Source: Natronomonas gomsonensis
GTDB taxonomy: Archaea > Halobacteriota > Halobacteria > Halobacteriales > Haloarculaceae
Assembly (NCBI RefSeq): GCF_013391635.1
Contig: NZ_JACAWU010000001.1
Span: 496,001 to 560,000 of the forward strand
Length of the DNA: 64,000 bases
Reading direction: 5' to 3'
The translations under genes were made by a program, and so were the position numbers. Positions 47,640 to 56,257 of this stretch are shown piece after piece (within the stretch, counting starts at the first letter, position 1; each line of letters starts with the position of its first letter). The notes under the pieces were generated by a model, which saw only the letters and a list, made by a program, of their open reading frames with translations, did no database searches and had not been told where the DNA came from.

Positions 47640-49085
47640 ATGAAGCGGCGACCGACGGCTGCGATTGCTCTGGCGGTGCTGCTCGTTCTAGCGGGCTGTT
47701 CGGCCGGCTATCAGTCGCCCGCGCCCGAACCCGCCCCACCGCCCGACGACGAGCAGTTGGGCTACTACGACGGCTACTGGCACAACGACACCTTCGAGTT
47801 CGACGCTTCCGACGGACTCACGGAGGGTCAACAGGAGGCGGTCGTCTCGCGGGCGATGGCACGCGTCCAACTGCTGCGGAATCAGCGCTTCGAGGAGCGC
47901 GTCGACGTCGACATCATCTCTCGGCGGGAGTACCGCGAGGAGTTCGGCAACGTCACCACGCCGACGCCCGGCGAGAATACTCGCATCTTGCAGAACACCC
48001 AGTACGAGGCGCTGTTGCTGGTCGGGTCGGACCGCGACAGCGTCGACGTACGGCGGGGGAACCGCGGCGACAACGTCCTCGGGTTCTACCAACCGGGAAG
48101 CGAACGACTCGTCATCGTCAGCGAGTCCGACCCCGCGACGCTGGAGGGCGAACTCACGCTGGCCCACGAACTCGTCCACGCCCTGCAGGACCAGCGGTTC
48201 AACCTCTCGTCGCTGCCCACCGGAACGATGGACACGGTCAACGCTCGCAACGGCCTCGTCGAGGGCGACGCGACGGTTGTCGAGAACGCCTACCGCCGCA
48301 ACTGCGAGAGCGGCGAGTGGGAGTGTGTCAGCGTCGATACGGGTAGCTCGGCCGGCGCCCCCGGGGAGAACTTCCACTTCGGCGTCTACTACGCGGGCTT
48401 CTTCCCGTACTCCGAGGGGCCGTCGTTCGTCAATCACCACCGCGAGCGCGGCGGATGGGGTGAAATCGACGACATGTACGGCGACGTCCCCGACACCAGC
48501 GCAGAGATAGTGTATCCCCGCACCTACGGCACTGACGACTACGGAACGGCAACGGTCGCCGACCGAACCGACGAGGAGTGGAACCGCGTCGCCCCGACGA
48601 ACGGCCCCGACTACGCGACGGTCGGACAGGCCGGCCTCGTCTCGATGTTCGCCTACACGCTCGCCGACGACTACGACCGCGAGAACGCGCTCATCGACAG
48701 CGGAGCCTTCTACAACCGCAACGCGACCACCGGGCGACTCGATTCGACCCGGCCGTTCACCTACGACGTCTCCTACGCCGAGGGGTGGTACGCCGACCGA
48801 CTCCACGCCTACGCCGCCGGCGACGAAACCGCCTACGTCTGGAACGTCACGTTCGACGACCGGGCCAACGCCACCGAGTTCCACGGGGGCCACGCCGACC
48901 TGCTGGAGTACTGGGGCGCCGAGACCGTCGAAACCCGCGAGGAGTCGACCGTCTGGCGGTTCACCGCCGCCGACAGCCCCTTCGACGGCGCGGTGTGGGT
49001 CGAGCGGGACGGCCGGTCGGTGACGGTCGTCCACGCACCGACCGTCGACGACCTCGGCGACGTGTACGCACCGGCCGACGGCTGA
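47640..49085 (+). CDS. lipoprotein with HExxH metalloprotease motif (Hvo_1808-type)
   Basis: A 481-residue surface protein from ATG 47640. The signal peptide ends in a lipobox (LVLAGCS). A zinc-metalloprotease motif AHELVHALQDQ lies near residue 180, with a candidate third ligand in the GLVEGDATVVENAY helix about 25 residues later. The rest is acidic with many Tyr/Asn. By recall it resembles the Hvo_1808 family of haloarchaeal surface proteins. Probably anchored outside the membrane; substrate unknown. It lies between the two NAD salvage genes. Confidence 0.82.
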   Translation: MKRRPTAAIALAVLLVLAGCSAGYQSPAPEPAPPPDDEQLGYYDGYWHNDTFEFDASDGLTEGQQEAVVSRAMARVQLLRNQRFEERVDVDIISRREYREEFGNVTTPTPGENTRILQNTQYEALLLVGSDRDSVDVRRGNRGDNVLGFYQPGSERLVIVSESDPATLEGELTLAHELVHALQDQRFNLSSLPTGTMDTVNARNGLVEGDATVVENAYRRNCESGEWECVSVDTGSSAGAPGENFHFGVYYAGFFPYSEGPSFVNHHRERGGWGEIDDMYGDVPDTSAEIVYPRTYGTDDYGTATVADRTDEEWNRVAPTNGPDYATVGQAGLVSMFAYTLADDYDRENALIDSGAFYNRNATTGRLDSTRPFTYDVSYAEGWYADRLHAYAAGDETAYVWNVTFDDRANATEFHGGHADLLEYWGAETVETREESTVWRFTAADSPFDGAVWVERDGRSVTVVHAPTVDDLGDVYAPADG

Positions 49086-49154
49086 TTGGACGGCGACAGC
49101 GACACTCCGGCGGACAACGACTACCTTTTTCGACGTGCCCCACGAGTCACCGAT

Positions 49155-50294
49155 ATGTTCGACATCGTTCCGGAGTCCGCCATCGTCGAGGGCCGGGCGA
49201 CGGACGCCTACTTCCTGCGGACAGAGGAGGCGCTGGAACACGCCGGTCGGAACCCCGAAGTCGTCGCGGAAGTGACCGCAGACCAGTTCGCCACCGGCGC
49301 CTTCGAGGTGTTCGCGGGCGTGAGAGACGCCGCGAACCTACTGGCGGGCTACGACGTGGACGTAGACGCCCTGCCGGAGGGGACGCTGTTCGACGGCGGC
49401 CCCGTGATGCGCATCGAGGGGCCGTACCTGGAGTTCTGTCGGCTCGAAACGTCGCTTCTGGGCTTTCTCTCTCACGCCTCCGGCATCGCGACGGCGGCAC
49501 TGGAGGCGCGGCGGGCCGCTCCCGACAGTTCGATTCTGAGTTTCGGCGCCCGCCACGTCCACCCCTCTATCGCCACCGTCGTCGAGCGGAACGCGCTGTT
49601 GGCCGGCCTCGACGGCTTCTCCCACGTCGCCGCCGGCGACCAGCTCGACCGGACCGCGTCGGGGACGATGCCGCACGCGCTGATGATATGTTTCGGTCCC
49701 GGGAATCAGGAGGAGGCCTGGCGGGCCTTCGACGAGGCGGTCGACGAGGAGATTCCCCGCATCGCACTGTGTGACACCTACGACGACGAGGCCGACGAGG
49801 CGGTTCGCGCCGCGGAGTTGGGCTTCGACAGCGTCCGCCTCGATACGACCGGCTCTCGGCGCGGCGACTTCCGGCACATCATCCGCGAGACCCGCTGGGA
49901 ACTCGACGCCGAGGGCCACGAGGACGTCGAGATATTCGTCAGCGGCGGCATCACGCCCGAGACGATTCGGGAACTGCGCGACGTGGCCGACGGCTTCGGC
50001 GTCGGCAGTTACATCTCCAACGCCGACCCGGTGGATTTCGCCCTCGACATCGTCGAAATCGAGGGCGAACCGGCCGCCAAGAAGGGCAAACTCTCGGGGA
50101 CGAAATCGGTGTACCGGACGCCCGACGGCGGCCACCACGTCGCCTTGGCCGACGAACCGGGGCCGACCGACGGCGAGTCGCTGTTCGAACCGCTCGTCCG
50201 CGACGGCGAGGTCGTCGCCGAGTTCGACCTCGATGCGGCCATCGACCGCGCGGCGGCCGACGCCCGACGCGTCGGCTTCCGGGCCGCCGAGTGA
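49155..50294 (+). CDS. pncB: nicotinate phosphoribosyltransferase
   Basis: A 379-residue enzyme from ATG 49155 that joins nicotinate with PRPP. It has TDAYFLRTEEALEHAG at the N-terminus, GGPVMRIEGPYLEF, SFGARHVHPSIATVVERNA (conserved active-site region), ASGTMPHALMICFGP, RLDTTGSRRGDFRHII and FVSGGITPETIREL. This is the archaeal type II NAPRTase fold. Together with the isochorismatase-type enzyme it forms a nicotinamide salvage pair. It directly precedes rnpB. Confidence 0.92.
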   Translation: MFDIVPESAIVEGRATDAYFLRTEEALEHAGRNPEVVAEVTADQFATGAFEVFAGVRDAANLLAGYDVDVDALPEGTLFDGGPVMRIEGPYLEFCRLETSLLGFLSHASGIATAALEARRAAPDSSILSFGARHVHPSIATVVERNALLAGLDGFSHVAAGDQLDRTASGTMPHALMICFGPGNQEEAWRAFDEAVDEEIPRIALCDTYDDEADEAVRAAELGFDSVRLDTTGSRRGDFRHIIRETRWELDAEGHEDVEIFVSGGITPETIRELRDVADGFGVGSYISNADPVDFALDIVEIEGEPAAKKGKLSGTKSVYRTPDGGHHVALADEPGPTDGESLFEPLVRDGEVVAEFDLDAAIDRAAADARRVGFRAAE

Positions 50295-50312
50295 GTCGCC
50301 GCTCGGACCACC

Positions 50313-50322
50313 GAATCCCTTA
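50313..50322 (+). promoter_or_regulatory. TATA box of rnpB
   Basis: The sequence CCCTTAAACG lies about 25-30 bases before the predicted 5' end of the RNase P RNA. Confidence 0.45.
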
Positions 50323-50348
50323 AACGGGCGACTCGCCTACCGACGAAC

Positions 50349-50823
50349 GGCAGAGGAAGCCCGGTCCCCGTGGGTTCGCCCTCGACGGCTTCGCCGTTCC
50401 GGCGTTTCGCGCCGTGGGCGCGCGTGTCGGCGGCTATGCCGCCGATTTATAACGTGCCGTGGGCACGCTCATGAGGAAAGTCCCCCCACCCTCCGGGCAG
50501 GTGACCGGGCGCAAGCCCGGAGCGGGAGACCGCTGGCACTGGAACAGAAACGAGACCACTTCCGCCGAGCGATGAGGCGCGAGGGCCGCCGACGGCGGCT
50601 CTCGGCGCTTGCGGCCCCGCCGCGAGCGCGCGAACCGACCCGTAAGGGAAGGGAGTTGACCCGCCGAGCGCGCGTGGTCGTTAGACCGCGAGTAGACGCG
50701 GAAGAACGGATGGAACGGCGAATCCTCACCGGTGCAAGCCCGTCGCACTTGGTAGCCCGGAGACGCGACGGGTGCTCAGCCGAATGCCGGGTGAAAACAG
50801 AAGGGGGCTTACTACCCTCAGCC
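50349..50823 (+). ncRNA. rnpB: RNase P RNA (archaeal type A)
   Basis: The catalytic RNA of ribonuclease P, which matures tRNA 5' ends. The universal conserved regions are present: GAGGAAAGTCC (50471-50481, CR-I/P4 5' strand) and ACAGAAGGGGGCTTA (50798-50812, CR-V/P4 3' strand). A middle AGAAACGAGACC-like segment and a GGTGCAAGCCCG specificity-domain word lie between. The ends pair as helix P1 (GGCAGAGG at 50349 with CCTCAGCC at 50816). The length of about 475 nt, with several GC-rich extended helices, is typical of haloarchaea. The exact ends are estimates from P1. Confidence 0.93.
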
Positions 50824-50918
50824 ACTACGCGAACAGCGGCGGCCCTGCCGAGAGTCGGCGCTTCGCCCCGCCGAACCGGTCGAAACTGTCTTTTATTTCA
50901 CACGCGTCCGTCGAGTCG

Positions 50919-51932
50919 ATGAATCGTCGGTGGTGTGCCGTCGCTGTCGCGCTGTTGCTCGCCCTGTCGGGGTGTGTCGGACCGATAAATCCGGACGTTC
51001 TCGAACACACCGACAACTGGGACGGCGACCCCGACAACCACTGGCGCTCGGACGTCATCACGGTCAGCTACCAACCACCGGCCGGCGACGACCGCGACTA
51101 CCGACGGCTGGTCCACCGCGCGGCGGCCTACTGGACCGAGAACAGCCAGCGGTACGCGGGCTATGACGTGGGGCTACAGGTGGTCGACTCCGCCGAGGAC
51201 GCCGACATCCGCGTCCGATTCGTCGAGCGCGTCTCCGAGTGTGGCGCCCACAGCGACGAACACACCGCCGGCTGTGCGCCCGTTCTGACCGACGCCCGGC
51301 AGGTCGACCGGCCGGTCGACGTGCGGGTCCGCACCGGTCTCTCCGGCGATTCGACCGTCCAGGTGCTGAAACACGAGTTCGGACACACCCTCGGGTTGCG
51401 CCACGGTGATGCCCCACAGGAAGTCATGCAGGCGTACTCGTCGTTGAACACCGTCCCGAAGCCGAACGCGACCGACCGCGCGCTGCCCTGGCGGACGAAC
51501 GACCTCCTCGTGTACGCCGACTACGAGTCGCTGCCGGAGGCCGACCGCGAGGAAGCCAGACGGCAGGTCCGGGCCGCACTCGGCTACTACGCCGACGGCG
51601 CCGACGGCACCGTCCCTGAGAACGTGACGTTCTACGCCGCCGATTCGCGCGAATCGGCCGACATCGTCATCGAGTTCGGCGAGACGACCTCGTGTCGAAC
51701 CGGCCCGGGGTCCTGCGGTACCCTCTCGGGCGGCGACGAGGACGGCGACGGCGCCCTGGAGTACTACGACTCGCTAACTATCGTGTTGGCCGACCTCGAT
51801 GTCGACGTAATCGGCTGGCACGTCGGCCGGTGGCTGGGAACCGGGTTCGGACACACCGACGACAGCGAGTACCCCGAACCGCTCAGAGAGAGCGCGAGCT
51901 ACGAGGAACGGCGGAGCGCGTGGTGGGAGTAG
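50919..51932 (+). CDS. lipoprotein metzincin-like protease
   Basis: A 337-residue protein from ATG 50919 with a signal peptide and lipobox (LALSGCVG). The extended zinc motif HEFGHTLGLRHGD is a complete HExxHxxGxxH, with a candidate Met-turn in APQEVMQAY. The C-terminal third repeats a similar beta pattern (VTFYAADSRESADIVIEFGE), suggesting a duplicated but inactive domain that has GTGFGHTDDSEYP. It is probably an extracellular anchored protease. It starts about 95 bases after rnpB. Confidence 0.8.
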   Translation: MNRRWCAVAVALLLALSGCVGPINPDVLEHTDNWDGDPDNHWRSDVITVSYQPPAGDDRDYRRLVHRAAAYWTENSQRYAGYDVGLQVVDSAEDADIRVRFVERVSECGAHSDEHTAGCAPVLTDARQVDRPVDVRVRTGLSGDSTVQVLKHEFGHTLGLRHGDAPQEVMQAYSSLNTVPKPNATDRALPWRTNDLLVYADYESLPEADREEARRQVRAALGYYADGADGTVPENVTFYAADSRESADIVIEFGETTSCRTGPGSCGTLSGGDEDGDGALEYYDSLTIVLADLDVDVIGWHVGRWLGTGFGHTDDSEYPEPLRESASYEERRSAWWE

Positions 51933-52021
51933 CTTCGACGACGACCGGTATTGAATTTCGAACTCCGACGAACGTTTATACGCACGGAGTGAAACTTGCT
52001 TGACAGACGCGGAGTGCTACC

Positions 52022-52402
52022 ATGGAACACGTACTACCCGGCGGGCGACTCTCCCCACTGCCCGACGCCACCGAAGCCCAACGGAAACTCAGTCGGACGG
52101 CCTTCGAGTTGATTTCGACCGGGTCGACTCTCCAGCGGGAGACGACGAGTGCCGCCCGCGCGATGACGCACATGCAGTTACACGCCATCGAACGCACGAC
52201 CGGCGTGGATTCGGGGTGTGTCCACGGAGTCGTCGACGGACGCTTCGACTCGATGCAGGAACTGTCCGACCGCGCCGAAGACCGCTTTCTCACGACGGTG
52301 CTGTCGATGAGTCAACTGACGGCGACGTACGCCGAAACGTTCGACGACGCCGTCGCACGGGTGATTCCCTCCGACCCGAACGACGAGCGCGACAGGGACT
52401 GA
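52022..52402 (+). CDS. 126-residue helical haloarchaeal protein
   Basis: A small, mainly helical acidic protein (ATEAQRKLSRTAFELISTGS, TTSAARAMTHMQLHAIER, SMQELSDRAEDRFLTTVLSM). No family is recalled with certainty. A TTTATACG box about 45 bases upstream may be its TATA element. Function unknown. Confidence 0.6.
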   Translation: MEHVLPGGRLSPLPDATEAQRKLSRTAFELISTGSTLQRETTSAARAMTHMQLHAIERTTGVDSGCVHGVVDGRFDSMQELSDRAEDRFLTTVLSMSQLTATYAETFDDAVARVIPSDPNDERDRD

Positions 52403-52409
52403 CTGCTCG

Positions 52410-53507
52410 CTACCCCTCGAACCAGAACTGGCCGTCCTCTTGGATTACCTCGCCGTCGACCTCCAGCCGCGAGGCCGACGAAACGTCGGTAATCATGTCG
52501 ACGTGGACGGCCGATTCGTTGCCCGTCTCGCCGTCGGGGAGATTCGAATCGTAGGCACGGCCGACCGCCATGTGGACGGTGTCGCCCATCTTCTCGTCGA
52601 AGAGGATGTTGTCGGTGAAGCGGTCGATGCCGCGGTTCATCCCGATGCCGAGTTCGCCGAGGCGTCGAGCGCCGGGGTCGGTGTCCAACACCGACTGGAG
52701 GGCGTCCTCGCCCTGTTCGGCCGAAAAGTCGACCACCTCGCCGTCCTCGAAGACGAGGTGGACGTTCCGAACCCGGCGGGCGTTGATGGTCATCGGCACG
52801 TCGAAGAACACCTCGCCTGCGGTGTCGTAGGGGGCGGTGAACACCTCTCCGGAGGGAAGGTTATGGGAGTCGTAGGCCACCGACGCCGCGGAGTTCACCG
52901 CGGTCCGACCCTCGATTGACATCGTAATGTCGGTCGACGGCCTGTCCTCCCGTTCCGTGACGAGACGCACCTCGCTGCCGTCGTCGAGGACCTCCTTGAC
53001 CTTCGCCATCCGTTCGGCCAGCGACTCCCAATCGCGCAGCACGGCGTCGTAGACGAACTCCTGATACTCCTCGTAGGCCATGCCGGCCTGCTGGGCGAGA
53101 CTCCGGGTGGGGTGGACCGTCGACACCCAGTCGGTGTCCATCCGCGCTTCCCGAACGTCGCTTCGGGCGCGGGTGTAGGCCTGCCGCGTCTCGCTGTCGA
53201 CGTCCGCCGTCGCCGTCGTGTTGCGGCCGCCGCCCAACCGGAGGTAGCTGTCGGCGTTCTCCACGAGCGCGAGTTCGTGGTCGCCGGCTTCGAAGTCGCC
53301 GTCGTGGGCCTTCAGATACGCCCGGGCGAGTTCGTCGGAGCCGTAGGTGGTCACGACGTTGGCACCGACCTCGCCGAGTTTCGCGGCGACGGCGACGCCC
53401 AACTCGTGGGCGTCCTCGGCGACGTCGACGAGGACGTCGTCGCCTGCCTCGATTCGTGCGCTCCACTCGACGAGTACCTCGGCGTGTTCGCGTACGCGTT
53501 CGTCCAT
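52410..53507 (-). CDS. M29-family aminopeptidase
   Basis: A 365-residue metallopeptidase of the thermophilic aminopeptidase family. It contains AVNSAASVAYDSHNLPSGEVFTAP, where PSGEVFTAP is the family metal/substrate motif. GELGIGMNRGIDRFTDNILFDEKMGDTVHMAVGRAY carries the remaining Glu/His ligands, and HVDMITDVSS the final ones. It should release N-terminal residues from peptides inside the cell, using cobalt or zinc. Confidence 0.9.
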   Translation of the reverse strand: MDERVREHAEVLVEWSARIEAGDDVLVDVAEDAHELGVAVAAKLGEVGANVVTTYGSDELARAYLKAHDGDFEAGDHELALVENADSYLRLGGGRNTTATADVDSETRQAYTRARSDVREARMDTDWVSTVHPTRSLAQQAGMAYEEYQEFVYDAVLRDWESLAERMAKVKEVLDDGSEVRLVTEREDRPSTDITMSIEGRTAVNSAASVAYDSHNLPSGEVFTAPYDTAGEVFFDVPMTINARRVRNVHLVFEDGEVVDFSAEQGEDALQSVLDTDPGARRLGELGIGMNRGIDRFTDNILFDEKMGDTVHMAVGRAYDSNLPDGETGNESAVHVDMITDVSSASRLEVDGEVIQEDGQFWFEG

Positions 53508-53528
53508 ACGTTCACCTCGACCGGGGTG

Positions 53529-56147
53529 CTAAACGGTCTTTCCGTCCACACGCATCTCGACCCCGGTCACCTCGAAGCGAGCACCGCCGTCGGCGCCTTC
53601 GGTCACCTCGATGTCCCACCCGTGGGCGGTGGCGATGCGCTCGACGATTCGGAGTCCGAAGCCCGTCCCCGTCTCGCTGGTCGTGTGGCCGGCCTCGAAC
53701 ACCCGGTCGCGTCGCTCCGGCGGGATTCCGGGACCGTCGTCTTCGACGTAGAACCCCTCGCCGCCGTCGAGTACGCCGACGGTCACTGTCGGGGCGTCGC
53801 CGGCGTATTCAACCGCATTGCGAAACAGGTTCTCGAACAGTTGCCCGAGGCGACTCGGGTCGGCCTCGAAGGAGCCGTTCGACGCGATTCGGAGAGTCGC
53901 ATCCCGCGTTTCGACGGTTCGCCACGAGCGGCGAGCGGTCGCACCGAGGTCGACGACCCTGCGCTCGTCGACCGAAGTTCCCTGTCGGGCCAGCGCCAGT
54001 AAGTCGTCGATGAGCGACTCCATCCGGTCGTGGGCCTCCTTGACGTACTCGAGGTTGTCGTCGTCGTACTCCTGAAGCGCCAACTCCAGGTGGCCGCTCG
54101 CGACCGCGAGCGGATTTCGCAAGTCGTGAGAGACGACGCTCGCGAACTCCTCCAGTTGCTCGTTTTTCCGTTCGAGTTCGGCCTCCCGCTCTTTGAGTTC
54201 GGTGATGTCCCGACCCTCGGGGACGAGCAGGGTAACCTGACCGTTTTCGTCGGTGACTGGTCGAAGGGAGAAGTCGGTGATGATTTCCTCGCCGTCGCCG
54301 CCGACAATCGGCAGTTCGTCGCGGAAGAACTCGCCGTTTTGTGCCCGTTCAACTGCCTCTCGGGCCATCTCCCGGGTGCTGTCGTCGTACTGGAACCACG
54401 GCGTATCCCACAGCGGTTTCCCGGTGGCTTCCTCGCGAGTCGCATCGACGAACTCGAGTGCCGCATCGTTGGCCTCGATGAGCGTCCCGTCGGGTTCCAT
54501 CAGTCCCGTGAACTGGAAGGTCTGGTTGAAGATGGCGTCGTATCGCTGTTCACGCTCGGCGCGGTCCAGCGCCGCCGTCGTCGTCGCTGCCAGCATCTCC
54601 GCGAACGCCTGCTCTTCCTCACCGAACTGCTCGGGATTGAGCGAGGAGGTGATGAACACCCCGTGGTCGCCGAGGGGGTAAACCAACCCGCTCCGAATCG
54701 GGGAGTCGATATCGAGGGCGCCGTCGGCGTCGGTGTCCTCGATGAGTCGGGACTCCCCGGACTCGAAGACCTCCCAGGCGAGCGTGTCGCCGTAGTCGGC
54801 ACTCGAACGGTCGTAGTCGGGAGTCTCACCGACGTGTTCGCGCACCGCATCCGTCACGGCGGCGGCCCGGAGCGTTCCGTCACCGTCGTCGAGGTGGATA
54901 CCGCTGAGCGGCAACTCGAGGGTCTCCTCGGCCGTTTCGACCGCGATGTGTGCGATTTCGGTCGGCGTTCCCGCACGTATCAGTTCGCGAGTCCGGCGGT
55001 GCAGTTCGTGTAGCCGATCTTCGCGGCGTTTCCGGTCGGTGATGTCCTGTGCCGTCCCCCTGATTCGAAGGGCACCGTCCGCACCTCGCTGTGGGTCACC
55101 CCTGATTTGGAGCCACCGGAACGCCCCGTCGTCGGCACGACCACGAACTTCGATGTCGAACGGCTCTCCGTCGGTGATTGCCTCCTCGATAGCCCGTCGA
55201 ACGTGAGGGCGGTCGTCCGGATGATAGCGCTCGAGCGTCGCCTCGGGGTCGGGGGCGAAATCGAGCGGGACACCGAGGATGCGCCGAATCTCGTCGGTCC
55301 AGCGGAGTTCCTCGGCCTCGACGTCGTACTCCCAGCCGCCGATGTGAGCGATTCGCTGCGTCCGCTCCAGCAGGTCGTTTTTCCGCTCGATTTCGGCCTC
55401 CCGCTCGCGCTGGTCGGTGATGTCGCGGATGCTGACGAGCACTCTCGTCCGTCCGTCGATTTCGGCGGGCTTCAGCGTCGCCTCGACGCGGACGGACGTA
55501 CCGTCGCGCCGTTTGTTGACCCACTCGACGGTCTGTGACCCCTCCTCGACGGTCTCCCGGAGCAGTTCGTGGGCGCGGTCGGCGGTGTATCCCTCCTGTT
55601 GCCCGCCGACCTCTTCGCTCGTTCGGCCGATGAGTTCTCCCCGCGAGTAGCCCGTGAGTTCGCAGTACCGCTCGTTGACGTCGAGGAATCGCCCGGTTTC
55701 GGGGTCGCGAACCGACATCGCGACGGCCGCCTTCTCGAACACTTCCCGATAGTTCGTCTCCGAACGGTGCCGAGAGACGAGGTCCTCGATGCGCCCCAGC
55801 AGGCGCTCGTGGTCGCGGCCCTCGCCCTGTTTGGGCACGTAGGCGTCGACGAAAGACGGAATCGATTCGTCGGCCGTCCGTTCGCCCACGTCATCGGTAA
55901 ACAGCACGAGCGGGACCCCGGTGCCCTCCTCACGAACGGCTTCCAAGAGTTCGGACGCGTTCGGATCCGAAATCGCACAGTCACACACCACGCAGTCGGC
56001 GAGCTCAGTCGACAGCGCGTCGACGGACCCCGAATCGACGGTCGTCACCCGAAGGCTCTCGCGTGCGGATTCGAGTCGCCTCGATATGTCGTCAGCAGAC
56101 GGTGGCCCGCTGTCGACGTACAGAACGTGAATCGTTCCCCCACCCAT
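53529..56147 (-). CDS. multi-PAS/GAF sensor histidine kinase with receiver-like N-terminus
   Basis: An 872-residue soluble kinase from ATG 56147. An N-terminal receiver-like domain (HVLYVDSGPPSADDISRRL, VVCDCAISDPNASELL) is followed by two PAS domains (to ~370), each with a PAC end. A GAF region (HIAVETAEETLELPLSG), a third PAS, then HisKA (VVSHDLRNPLAVA, His about 674) and an ATPase domain (NLFRNAVEYAG, DDGPGIPPE, GTGFGLRIV) follow. There is no TM segment. It resembles the many orphan haloarchaeal light/redox-type kinases. The signal is unknown and no response regulator is adjacent. Confidence 0.9.
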   Translation of the reverse strand: MGGGTIHVLYVDSGPPSADDISRRLESARESLRVTTVDSGSVDALSTELADCVVCDCAISDPNASELLEAVREEGTGVPLVLFTDDVGERTADESIPSFVDAYVPKQGEGRDHERLLGRIEDLVSRHRSETNYREVFEKAAVAMSVRDPETGRFLDVNERYCELTGYSRGELIGRTSEEVGGQQEGYTADRAHELLRETVEEGSQTVEWVNKRRDGTSVRVEATLKPAEIDGRTRVLVSIRDITDQREREAEIERKNDLLERTQRIAHIGGWEYDVEAEELRWTDEIRRILGVPLDFAPDPEATLERYHPDDRPHVRRAIEEAITDGEPFDIEVRGRADDGAFRWLQIRGDPQRGADGALRIRGTAQDITDRKRREDRLHELHRRTRELIRAGTPTEIAHIAVETAEETLELPLSGIHLDDGDGTLRAAAVTDAVREHVGETPDYDRSSADYGDTLAWEVFESGESRLIEDTDADGALDIDSPIRSGLVYPLGDHGVFITSSLNPEQFGEEEQAFAEMLAATTTAALDRAEREQRYDAIFNQTFQFTGLMEPDGTLIEANDAALEFVDATREEATGKPLWDTPWFQYDDSTREMAREAVERAQNGEFFRDELPIVGGDGEEIITDFSLRPVTDENGQVTLLVPEGRDITELKEREAELERKNEQLEEFASVVSHDLRNPLAVASGHLELALQEYDDDNLEYVKEAHDRMESLIDDLLALARQGTSVDERRVVDLGATARRSWRTVETRDATLRIASNGSFEADPSRLGQLFENLFRNAVEYAGDAPTVTVGVLDGGEGFYVEDDGPGIPPERRDRVFEAGHTTSETGTGFGLRIVERIATAHGWDIEVTEGADGGARFEVTGVEMRVDGKTV

Positions 56148-56257
56148 AGTCAGCACTATCGGTTTGAGACCATTAAAACGCGCGCTCGTAATCACGGCGT
56201 GAAAACGCCTCTCGACACCTCTATTGCAGTTTTAGAGGTTTGTAAGAAACCGGAAGG

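Noticed and set aside
47688..49241. 517-residue frame antisense to the surface metalloprotease
   Set aside because: Shadow of a GC-rich gene with a lipobox and HELVH motif on the sense strand.
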